Assembly (NCBI GenBank): GCA_024640385.1
Contig: JAHEFC010000038.1
Span: 1-15,646, forward strand
Length of the DNA stretch: 15,646 bases
Direction of reading: 5' to 3'
From: Sphingobacteriales bacterium
Lineage (GTDB): Bacteria; Bacteroidota; Bacteroidia; Chitinophagales; Chitinophagaceae
The notes under the pieces: model-generated
Told to the model about the DNA's origin: nothing
Seen by the model: the letters and a program-made list of their open reading frames with translations, nothing else
Database searches by the model: none
Shown here: positions 6,280 to 14,600 of the stretch, piece after piece
Layout of the letters: the number at the start of each line of letters is the position of its first letter
Numbering within the stretch: position 1 is the first letter of the stretch
Translations under genes and position numbers: made by a program

Positions 6280-6813
6280 TTAGACCAACTGGTAGATCGC
6301 GGGCAGATTACGTCCAAGTCCATCATAGTCCAGGCCGTATCCAACAACGAATTTTTCAGGGATCGTGAATCCAAGATAGTCAATGTTGACCGGATATACC
6401 ATACTTTCCGGCTTGTGCAGTAAAGCACATATTTTCAAGGATTTGGGTTGCTGGTGTTCGAGCTGAGGTAAAAAAGCATGCATCGTTCTGCCTGTATCAA
6501 TGATGTCTTCAATGATCACCACATCTCTTTCGTGCAATTCAACATCCAGTCCAATGGAAGTTATAACATTTCCGGTTGACCGTGTGCCCTTATAGGATGC
6601 CAGTTTTATGAATACAATTTCAGCAGGTATCGAAATGTTTTTAAAAAGATCCGAAGCAAACATGAAAGAGCCGCTGAGTATCGCGACAAACAGGGGTTGT
6701 TTGTCTTTATAATCCCTTTCAATTTCAGATGCCAACCTCTTTACACAAATACTGATCTCTTCTGCGCTGATATATGGCTTGAACTGTTTGTCGTGTACCT
6801 GGTAAATTTCCAT
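6280..6813 (-). CDS. hpt: Hypoxanthine phosphoribosyltransferase
   Basis: This cytoplasmic purine-salvage enzyme joins hypoxanthine (and often guanine) to PRPP to give IMP or GMP. The 177-residue product has the type I PRTase fold and family length. It shows the PPi-binding loop LSGSFMFASDL (46-56), a flexible loop around LASYKGTRSTG (71-81), and the PRPP signature VVIIEDIIDTGRTM (98-111) with the paired acidic residues E102-D103. The closing part VGYGLDYDGLGRNLPAIY is typical of bacterial Hpt. ATG 6813 lies 8 bases after the glucosaminidase stop. The stop at 6280 is followed after 10 bases by the proposed TTG start of the VWA gene, so the three genes are tightly coupled. Confidence 0.95.
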   Translation of the reverse strand: MEIYQVHDKQFKPYISAEEISICVKRLASEIERDYKDKQPLFVAILSGSFMFASDLFKNISIPAEIVFIKLASYKGTRSTGNVITSIGLDVELHERDVVIIEDIIDTGRTMHAFLPQLEHQQPKSLKICALLHKPESMVYPVNIDYLGFTIPEKFVVGYGLDYDGLGRNLPAIYQLV

Positions 6814-6821
6814 GCTCCTCT

Positions 6822-7820
6822 TTATTGCACGTAGGCAAGTTTTGGCCTTAGCGGACTGGATTTCTGCAGGTAAAGCTTTTCGCCGGGTGCAGGGATCATG
6901 TCAGGGCCGAGGTGATTATAATCCAACAGGCTTTCCAGCCTGATTCCTACCTTCTGACTTACTGTATAGAGATCATCAAACTCCTCCACAACATAATATT
7001 CTTTTTCGCCCTGCTTGCGTTTGCGCTGGAGGAACACAAGCTGGTCCTCTTCCAACTCAGTGAAATTGGATTCCATGTCGTTGAAATCGAGTATCCACTG
7101 GGGATTCAGAATATACCTGTCAGCCAGGCTCTTTATTGAAGTCCCTGCTTTTGCATATACCACCCTGGTCCCATTGATCCGGAATTCCCCGGAAGGATAG
7201 TTGACTTTTTTCTTCTCCGGACCCGCTGAACCGCTCACAGCCTTGATGCTGGTGGTTGCAGGTTCTGACGCACTGGAGGCAATGGATTCCTGCGCCTTCC
7301 TTCCAAGGGCAATTAACGTGTAGTCGTTGAGGTTATACTGCTCAATATACTTGATCAGTATCTGCGGGTACTTGGGGTTGGTAGCGTAACCTGCAGCCTT
7401 GAGGCCATAGGCCCAGCCCTTATAATCTGTTGGATCGAGCTTAAATAAAGAAGCATAACGCTCCGTATTCCTGAGATAATCAGAATGGTCTTTGTAAGAA
7501 TCTTCTGCAGAAGGATATTTCCGGAAACACTCCCCCCTTTCGTCATCGTCGTGGTACACTTTTTCACCGGTCCACCAGGATTTACATTTTATACCGAAAT
7601 GATTGTTGGATCTCATCACCAGGTCGCTTCTGCCAGCCTCCGTTTCAAGGATGCCCTGGGCCAGTTTAATGGAAGCCGGAACCCCCGAACGTTGCATTTC
7701 GGCAATAGCAAGCTCACGATAGGTGTCAATGTATTCATTGATCACATCTGTATTTGATTGAGCGAACGCCTGCACAGTCAAAAACAGGGCGAACAGGAGA
7801 AATTTCATTCTGCACTTCAT
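6822..7820 (-). CDS. Secreted glucosaminidase-domain peptidoglycan hydrolase with two LysM domains
   Basis: The 332-residue product is exported: it has a signal peptide over residues 1-20 ending AFA-Q. Residues 25-170 form a FlgJ/mannosyl-glycoprotein endo-beta-N-acetylglucosaminidase-type domain of lysozyme-like fold. It shows IKLAQGILETEAGRSDL (candidate catalytic Glu59 or Glu61), NNHFGIKC, the FRKYPSAEDSYKDHSDYL block and GLKAAGYATNPKY. A linker rich in Ser, Ala and Lys (175-210) leads to two LysM-like modules, about 219-263 (AGTSIKSLADRY) and about 275-319 (YYVVEEFDDLYTVSQKVGI). These bind N-acetylglucosamine polymers. The enzyme should cut glycan bonds in periplasmic peptidoglycan during growth or daughter-cell separation. 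ATG 7820 leaves 4 bases after the upstream stop; ATG 7808 is an equally good start. The hpt gene follows after 8 bases. Confidence 0.9.
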   Translation of the reverse strand: MKCRMKFLLFALFLTVQAFAQSNTDVINEYIDTYRELAIAEMQRSGVPASIKLAQGILETEAGRSDLVMRSNNHFGIKCKSWWTGEKVYHDDDERGECFRKYPSAEDSYKDHSDYLRNTERYASLFKLDPTDYKGWAYGLKAAGYATNPKYPQILIKYIEQYNLNDYTLIALGRKAQESIASSASEPATTSIKAVSGSAGPEKKKVNYPSGEFRINGTRVVYAKAGTSIKSLADRYILNPQWILDFNDMESNFTELEEDQLVFLQRKRKQGEKEYYVVEEFDDLYTVSQKVGIRLESLLDYNHLGPDMIPAPGEKLYLQKSSPLRPKLAYVQ

Positions 7821-7824
7821 GAGG

Positions 7825-8463
7825 TCATTTTTTTCGGATAAGCATCAGGCCGTCTCTCAGAGTCAGCAATACTGATTCTATTCTTTTGTCGTTTTTTATA
7901 TATTCATTGAAAGCCTGAATGGCTTTCGCATTTTTTCCTTTTACGTTTTCCTCCAGCACCTGGCCATGAAACAGCACATTATCTGCCAGTATAAATCCAC
8001 CCTGCCTCAGTTCCGGAAACACGGCTTCATAATAATTGACGTAATTTATCTTGTCGGCGTCTATAAAAACCAGGTCCCAGGGTGCTTTTAACTTTTCTAT
8101 AATATCCACGGCATTGCCTGTATGAACAGTTATCCGCCCGGAAAAACCCGCTTTTTCCACGAACTCCCTGGCTATCAACGCATCTTTTTCCCTGAGTTCG
8201 ATGGTATGTAAATGCCCACCGGTTTGAAGACCGGCCGCCAGACATAACGCACTGTATCCAGATAACGTCCCGATCTCCAATACATTATGTGGCCGGACCA
8301 TATAACTGATCATTTGAAGGAATTTTCCCTGAACATGACCACTTAACATACCCGGATCGGGGTGATATCTCATGGTAAAATCAGAAATTTCCTTCAAAAA
8401 TGCATCCTCTGCCGATGAATAACGGGCAGAATATGCATTGGCATTTTCATTGATCCACTCCAC
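7825..8463 (-). CDS. O-methyltransferase (caffeoyl-CoA OMT-like, class I SAM-dependent)
   Basis: The 212-residue cytoplasmic product belongs to the metal-dependent small O-methyltransferases related to caffeoyl-CoA and catechol methyltransferases. Visible elements are the N-terminal helix PGMLSGHVQGKFLQMI, motif I VLEIGTLSGYSALCLA (61-76), the acidic strand HTIELREKD (86-94), and the metal and catalytic region LVFIDADKINYVNYYE (131-146). The strand GGFILADNVLFHG (155-167) adds a second metal ligand (Asp161, Asn162). Length matches the family. The substrate in Bacteroidota is not known and cannot be read from sequence. The gene is 17 bases downstream of the symporter gene and 4 bases upstream of the glucosaminidase gene, which points to shared transcription rather than a shared pathway. 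Confidence 0.92.
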   Translation of the reverse strand: MEWINENANAYSARYSSAEDAFLKEISDFTMRYHPDPGMLSGHVQGKFLQMISYMVRPHNVLEIGTLSGYSALCLAAGLQTGGHLHTIELREKDALIAREFVEKAGFSGRITVHTGNAVDIIEKLKAPWDLVFIDADKINYVNYYEAVFPELRQGGFILADNVLFHGQVLEENVKGKNAKAIQAFNEYIKNDKRIESVLLTLRDGLMLIRKK

Positions 8464-8480
8464 AGGTGCAAAAATAATGC

Positions 8481-9938
8481 TTATAAAGCAGTCTTTTGCT
8501 GATCATGTGAAATGATCCAAAGTCCCGTAAAAGTGAGTAAACCATTGAGAATCAACAGCTCAAGGCCAATTTCGAACCCTCCAAACAGTTGTGCCTGGTA
8601 TTTATCAATGATAAAACAGATCAGGGGCGAGATCACGGCAACCAATGGTACCAGCCGGTCGTTCACTTGCCTTTTAGTCAGAATTCCGAAAGAGAACAGG
8701 CCAAGCAGCGGTCCGTAAGTATATCCTGCCACTTTCAGGATCACTCCTATCATACTGGGATTGTTGACTTTATAAAAAACCATCACAAAAAGGAGGAAAA
8801 TAAAGGCAAACACTAGATGAACCCTTTGCCTGTTTTTTTTCTTTTGTACGTCGTTCCAGTCTGTTCTCCTTTGCATGCCCAGTATATCGATACAAAACGA
8901 GGAGGTAAGAGCCGTAATGGCACCGTCCGCGCTGGGGAATAAGGCCGAGATCAAAGCAATGATGAAGATGACTGACACTACAGGGGGCATATGGTCAAGG
9001 GCCACCAAGGGAAATAACCTGTCGCCGGTAGCATCGATCCCCTGGGTGCCTGCATAGAGATATAGCAGCCCGCCAAGGAAAAGGAAGAGGAGATTGACCA
9101 CCAGCAGGATCACTGAGAATACGATCATGTTCTTCTGGGAATCACCCACCGTTCTGACACTGATATTCTTCTGCATCATCTCCTGGTCCATACCGGTCAT
9201 GGTTATGGTGATGAATGCACCCGCCAGGATCTGTTTAAGGAAAAATAATTTAGAAGCAGGATCGGTAACAAAAATATTTGTGTACCCTTTCTGGTCCATC
9301 GCCTGTAGCGCCGATGCCATACTGAAATCCATCGTGTTCAGGATATAGATCACACATACCACCAAACCGATCAGCATGCCCGTAGTTTGCAGCATGTCTG
9401 TCCAGACAATTGTTTTTACCCCGCCTTCATAAGTATAAACGAGGATCATTACCAGTATGATCAGCGTAGTCACCCAAAAAGGGATTCCGAAAGAAGTGAG
9501 GATAGCGTCCTGCAGAATTTTCACTACCAGGTACAAACGGGCAGTTGCTCCCAGCGTCCGCGACAGGATAAAGAATGAAGCACCGGTCTTATACGATTTG
9601 AATCCCAGCCTTGAGCTCAGGTAATTATAGATCGAAGTCAGGTTGAGCCTGTAATACAATGGCAATAACACCAGCGCAATGATGATATATCCTATCAGGT
9701 ATCCGATAACAACCTGGAAATAGGTAAAAGCATCGCGCCCCACTGCACCGGGTACGCTCACAAATGTTACTCCCGACAGTGAAGTTCCGATCATACCAAA
9801 AGCCACGATCATCCAATTGGAACTTTTGTTCCCGATAAAAAAAGAATCGTTATTGGAATTACGGGAAGTATACCAGGCCACACCCAGCAATAACAGGAAG
9901 TATCCGATCACGAAAGTGAAGAGCATTGTAGGTGACAT
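8481..9938 (-). CDS. Sodium:solute symporter (SSS family)
   Basis: The 485-residue product is a polytopic inner-membrane protein with about 13 predicted helices. It fits the sodium:solute symporter (LeuT-like fold) family, which couples sodium entry to uptake of sugars, amino acids, nucleosides or other solutes. Recognisable parts are the first helix FVIGYFLLLLGVAWY, the segment FFIGNKSSNWMIVAFGMIGT, the unwound region SLSGVTFVSVPGAVG (53-67) expected near the sodium site, and the cytoplasmic GFKSYKTGASFF loop. Later come the conserved YTYEGGVKTIVWTDMLQ, TGMDQEMMQKNISV and FPSADGAITALTSSF. The family is certain but the substrate is not. The gene begins 20 bases after the beta-barrel gene and is followed after 17 bases by the O-methyltransferase gene. 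Confidence 0.93.
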   Translation of the reverse strand: MSPTMLFTFVIGYFLLLLGVAWYTSRNSNNDSFFIGNKSSNWMIVAFGMIGTSLSGVTFVSVPGAVGRDAFTYFQVVIGYLIGYIIIALVLLPLYYRLNLTSIYNYLSSRLGFKSYKTGASFFILSRTLGATARLYLVVKILQDAILTSFGIPFWVTTLIILVMILVYTYEGGVKTIVWTDMLQTTGMLIGLVVCVIYILNTMDFSMASALQAMDQKGYTNIFVTDPASKLFFLKQILAGAFITITMTGMDQEMMQKNISVRTVGDSQKNMIVFSVILLVVNLLFLFLGGLLYLYAGTQGIDATGDRLFPLVALDHMPPVVSVIFIIALISALFPSADGAITALTSSFCIDILGMQRRTDWNDVQKKKNRQRVHLVFAFIFLLFVMVFYKVNNPSMIGVILKVAGYTYGPLLGLFSFGILTKRQVNDRLVPLVAVISPLICFIIDKYQAQLFGGFEIGLELLILNGLLTFTGLWIISHDQQKTAL

Positions 9939-9958
9939 CGCGAATTGTGTGGGGTTAC

Positions 9959-10546
9959 TTAGAAATTGAATCCGAAAGAAAAGAACATACTGCTTCCGTA
10001 TGGCGATAAAGGATCCTGGATAACATCATACTGCAGCATAGCCATCATGGATCCACGGCCTCCGGTTGGAAACACTACGCCGCCTCCGAGTAACAATGAA
10101 GGAATGAACTTCCCTTCCTGCTTATATTCCTGCCCGCTGGGATAATATTTTGTACTACCCCACACATAGTTCATTTCAGGCTGAACATTCAACACGATAA
10201 ATTTCAAGGGGTTGACCCTGCCGAAAATATTCATACCGGCATATCCATACTGTCCTTTTTCCTCACCACCGCCCTGGTAATATATCTTGCTGCTCTGATA
10301 AATGAAATTTACTCCGCCGCCGGCACTGAAGATGGGTGTGAAACGGTATCCAACCTGGGGTGAAACATTGACAAAGGTGAAGTCGCCAAATGTGAGACCA
10401 AAGCTGCCGCCAAAGAAAAGCTTTTCGGAATCAAAACCCTGTTTCTCTTTTGTAGGTATCTCATTATCCTGTGCTGCCACGGCCAGGCACATCAAAGTTG
10501 CGGTTAATGAAAGTCCCAGTATTTTTTTTATCATGTTCCTGATCAT
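9959..10546 (-). CDS. Small outer-membrane beta-barrel protein, unknown function
   Basis: The 195-residue product has a signal peptide (IKKILGLSLTATLMCLAVAA-Q; start at M1 or M5) and then alternating hydrophobic strands with Gly and aromatic residues, for example LFFGGSFGLTFGDFTFVNVS and PQVGYRFTPIFSAGGGVNF. It ends in FFSFGFNF, whose terminal phenylalanine fits the C-terminal signal used for insertion of barrels by the BAM complex. It resembles the generic 8-strand outer-membrane barrels seen widely in Bacteroidota. No pore, receptor or enzyme motif is visible. It heads the six-gene minus-strand cluster, 95 bases downstream of the porP-like gene, and 20 bases before the symporter gene. A clear -7 box was not found in the 95-base gap. 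Confidence 0.8.
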   Translation of the reverse strand: MIRNMIKKILGLSLTATLMCLAVAAQDNEIPTKEKQGFDSEKLFFGGSFGLTFGDFTFVNVSPQVGYRFTPIFSAGGGVNFIYQSSKIYYQGGGEEKGQYGYAGMNIFGRVNPLKFIVLNVQPEMNYVWGSTKYYPSGQEYKQEGKFIPSLLLGGGVVFPTGGRGSMMAMLQYDVIQDPLSPYGSSMFFSFGFNF

Positions 10547-10641
10547 TTTCCAGTTTAAAACAATCCTTTTCCGATCACGAAAATAATCTAATGCTGATTA
10601 AATGGGTAATAAAAGGCTGAGATTCGGGAAATAACGGTTCA

Positions 10642-11679
10642 TCAACGGAAGTCAGGACAGAGTGATTGTCTCAGGTCTCCATTGACCTGGGTATAAAATC
10701 CTTTATACTGGAGATAAAATTCCGTTGCACCCTGCTTGTTGTTATAATTGCCAAGGGACGAAGTAGTGGCATCATAAGAGAACATGAACCGGAAATTCTT
10801 CCATTGATACCCTATCATTGGGATCACGGCATCAGAAACCCTGTAATACAAACCACCGATCAGTTGTTGCTCTCCATCTCCCGAGAGGTTGTAATTGGCA
10901 TGCATACCCAAAACGAATTCTGTGGCCTGGGCCTGGGCGCTGGCATAAGCAGACGGATTAAGGATCCACTGGTCGTTCAGTTTGACCACTGCATCTGCGA
11001 AAGCAATATACCGGGGGACCAGCCTGTTGTCGTAAGTTGGCGAAGCCGTGAAAAACGTTTCCCTGGGTTTATTGATATGATGTGCGGAAACCCCTGCATG
11101 CAGATAGATGTCATCTGTTGGAAACCATGCGTAGTTCAAACCCACCTGCATATCGAAATAGGTCATGTTGTTGGTGTTGAATGTTTCACCAGAAGGAGCC
11201 TGTACATCGAAGAATTTGCCGTTCCACTGATTATCGAAAGTGAACTTTTCAATATCCACCCTTTTGCTGGAAACGCCCACATTGAATCCTGCGCTGAGCA
11301 AACCGGTATTCCCCAGCATCTGGTGGTAAGCAGCAGAGCCGTAGATCTTTGTTGAAGTAAGATTTCCCGATCCGGCAACGTCCCTGAGGATCACGCCGCC
11401 AAGACCAACCCATCCTGTTTCAAACCTGTCACGAAATACCTGTGCATCCCCATAAATACTCATGGTCTTATATGGAACCGGAAGTGAGGACCATTGATCG
11501 CGGTAATGAGCTCCCACCCTGTAATCTGCGTCCGGGATAAAGCCTGTATTGGCAGGATTTGTAGTCAGTGGTGAATTAAAGAACTGGGAAAAATGCAAAT
11601 CCTGGGCATTCGCCGAACTCAGTGCGAACACCATCAGAAACATGAAAAATAACCGCATCGTTGCCCTTTTCATAATCAT
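10642..11679 (-). CDS. PorP/SprF family type IX secretion-associated outer-membrane protein
   Basis: The 345-residue product has a signal peptide (MRLFFMFLMVFALSSANA-Q) and opens with QDLHFSQFFNSPLTTNPANTG, the signature start of PorP/SprF proteins. The rest is a beta-barrel pattern with repeated Gly/Tyr/Phe strands (FRMFSYDATTSS-like, TEFYLQYKGFY). Length is normal. In Flavobacterium, SprF is needed for secretion of the adhesin SprB, whose C-terminus is of type B. PorP homologues are typically encoded next to such cargo. Here the gene begins 3 bases after the stop of a 1215-residue type B cargo gene, so a dedicated partner role is likely. M1 (11679), M3 or M8 could each be the start; M1 gives a 3-base gap and the longest signal peptide. 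Confidence 0.93.
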   Translation of the reverse strand: MIMKRATMRLFFMFLMVFALSSANAQDLHFSQFFNSPLTTNPANTGFIPDADYRVGAHYRDQWSSLPVPYKTMSIYGDAQVFRDRFETGWVGLGGVILRDVAGSGNLTSTKIYGSAAYHQMLGNTGLLSAGFNVGVSSKRVDIEKFTFDNQWNGKFFDVQAPSGETFNTNNMTYFDMQVGLNYAWFPTDDIYLHAGVSAHHINKPRETFFTASPTYDNRLVPRYIAFADAVVKLNDQWILNPSAYASAQAQATEFVLGMHANYNLSGDGEQQLIGGLYYRVSDAVIPMIGYQWKNFRFMFSYDATTSSLGNYNNKQGATEFYLQYKGFYTQVNGDLRQSLCPDFR

Positions 11680-11682
11680 AGG

Positions 11683-14600
11683 TTATCTTAATAACGTAAT
11701 ATCCCCTTTCTTAGTTGCCCTGGTACCGTCCGAAAACTGTACTTCAAGTGTATAACCATAAGCATCCATTGGCTGCAGGGTTCCTTTATATTTTCCATCC
11801 CAACCATTGGTCTGATCTACAGACTGAAATACCAGCAGCCCCTGGCGGTTGTAGATCCTCCATGTCATCTTTGCAATACCAAAGCCCCGCACATATACCC
11901 TGTCATTGATTCCATCACCATTAGGCGTGAATGCATTGGGCACATCCAGCAATGAAAGCACCACTGCGTCCACATTCTGACAAACCGTATCGGCACAGGC
12001 GAACTCATTGATGGCGATCAGGCAGGTCTGGAATGTTCCTGTTTGCCTGAACTGGTGAACAGGATTGACAAGGGTTGAACTGTCACCATCCCCAAAAAAC
12101 CATTTATATGTGTCTGCGGCACTTGAAAGATTAGTGAACTGAGTGGGTGTATTCTCCTGTGGCGGATTTGGACTATAAGAGAAGTTAGCTACAGGACCCG
12201 GACGCACCGTGATCTGCTGATAGGCTGTATCACTTAAATTACATGTGTTTGGATCTGTAGCGATCAGCCGCACCGTATAGGTTCCCACATTGCTGTAGAC
12301 CTTAGGCGGAGGTGTAGGACCAGTGAAACTGGTACCATCCCCGAAGTCCCACTCAAATGTTACACCTGCGAGTGAAGTATTTGTAAATACGGCGGTATGC
12401 GGCACACAACCCGCAGGCGGTGTTGTAAAACGCGCATCCACATTTGGCGCCACTCTTAATACCCTGGTCACTGAATCCGGATAATTACAATAAGCTGTAT
12501 CAACCATTACAAGCCTTACATTATAGGTACCCGGCCCGGCATAAGTATGATTCACACTTCCATTGCCAGTTGGAGCAGTTCTGTTACCGTCTCCAAAATC
12601 CCATATAAAAGATTTAGTCCCGAAAGGTTCTCCCGGGGGTGCTATGGAAAGATTATCAAACCTGTAATTCAAGCTGGCACAGGGAGGAAGTTTAACCGAT
12701 GTGAAATCGGTCACTGCCTTGTCAGAACGTGCAATAATGGTCTTATACGCTGTATCACGGGGTATACATTTCGAATTGTCGATCGCGATCAGGCGTACAC
12801 GATAATTACCTGTGTTTGTAAATGTATGAGATACGTTGGGATCAGTGGTTGTGACTACCGGAGTGCCGTCACCAAAATCCCACTCATACGACACGGCATT
12901 GGCAATGGTATCAGTAAAATCAACCGTTAATGAAGCACAACCTGTAGAGTCGTTTGCTACACCACCAATGGACGACTGTATGCCAGCGATCACACCCTGG
13001 TAGTCGAACAGTATCTTTACTGCGGCAAGATTACAATCGCCCCCACTACCGGAACCCAAAGCACCGTTAACAGGTGCCACCACACCTGGTGTGGTGGGCA
13101 GTGGCTGCGTGATTGGCGAGGTTGAACATGCATTATTACCCAAACAGTTTGCACAGATGGCCTGATATATCGCGCCCCGTGTATCAAACCTGCTGGTACC
13201 ACCGTCCACATGGTCGCCTTCGCCTCCTGTTTGCCCGAAGAAACTTCCGTACAGCTGTCTTGTAGCATCTTTCTCCATGACAAAGAAATAAAAGTCCCTG
13301 CCATCGGTAGTTGACTTTATCGCATCCGGCGTCACGGTCATCCCTGACGTGCCGGCAGTTTTAGAATCAAAACAACTTCCAGAATTACAGGGATTCAGTT
13401 TGCCGCCCCATCCTGATATGTAAACATTCTCGCACCTGTCAACCAGGAATGCCACAGGAGAAATATTGGGCACTGAACTGGCCGTTCCCCACACTGTCGA
13501 GTACACATAATTGGAAAGATCGGGCTGCAATTTTGATACGAATTGTTTCGCGCCCGGGTTGCTGAAGGCAACATTGCCTGTGACTGTCCACGAACCCAAT
13601 GAGATCCCCATGATATAGGGGAAGCCTTTAGTGTCGAACTGGATGCCATAGATAATATCAAGAGAAGCTGTGCCGAAATATTTTGATTGTATCAGACTAC
13701 TGCCGTTGTTGGCGATCACTGACACATACCCATCAATGGCATTGCTGTATGCATTTGAAGCCTTAGGGAAATTTCCACTTGCCGTACCACCTGCAACAAA
13801 AATATTGCCATCGGTAGGGTTTATATCAATCACAAACCCTGCATCATCTTCAGCACCTCCCAGGTAACTGCTGAACAACACCGTGTTAAGATTCGGTGTG
13901 AGTTTGATCACTACAGCATCCTGTTTACCACCCAGGGTTGTCTGGAAGGCATTATTGGTTGGAAAATTACTTGATTTTGTGCTGGCGGCCACATACACAT
14001 TATTATTGGCGTCGAGTACAACTTCACTGCGGGCATTGTCTCCATAATTATAAAGCAGAGATCCGCATGTTGGCTGTCCGGAAGCATCTATGTTGGCACC
14101 ATCATCCCCGGTCCCGCCTATCTTGATGGAACCTATCAGGGCAGTTCCCGCAGCATTGAGTTTGGTTACGAAAATATCAAAGGCGCCCCCGGGACCAAAG
14201 GTGGCTGTAGTTGGAAAATTTGGAGAGGTGGTTCTTCCCAGCACTACCAGGTTGCCGGCTCCATCTGCAATAAGACTGTGCGGAAATTCATCTGCACTAC
14301 CGCCCAGGTAGGTTGAATAGATCCTGGCATTCGCCGAGGGACTGAATCTTGTAATACCAATATCAACTCCAAGATTTTGGCCCCCACCCTGGAATGTGGT
14401 CTGAAAAGCACCAACCGTAACAGGGTATCCGCCACCGTTGAAAACTATGCCGCCGGCAAAAAAACTACCGTCTGCGCCCGGAGTTGCTGTGAAACCCCAG
14501 TTGCCTGAACGACTGCCGCTATACGTTGAAAATATCAGTGTAGGATCAATGATAAGTTCTGCTTTACTGTCGTATCCTTTTACCTTGAATGTAACCTGCT

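Noticed and set aside
6270..6428. N-terminal extension of the VWA reading frame to the ATG at 6428
   Set aside because: It overlaps hpt in another frame, lacks protein-like composition, and would bury the signal peptide that starts at the TTG at 6269.
10666..11355. 229-residue open frame on the plus strand opposite the porP-like gene
   Set aside because: It is antisense to a convincing PorP/SprF gene, shows no recognisable domain, and has the composition of a shadow frame.
12547..12930. 127-residue open frame on the plus strand opposite the PKD domains
   Set aside because: It mirrors the PKD-coding region in antisense and has no protein-like features of its own.
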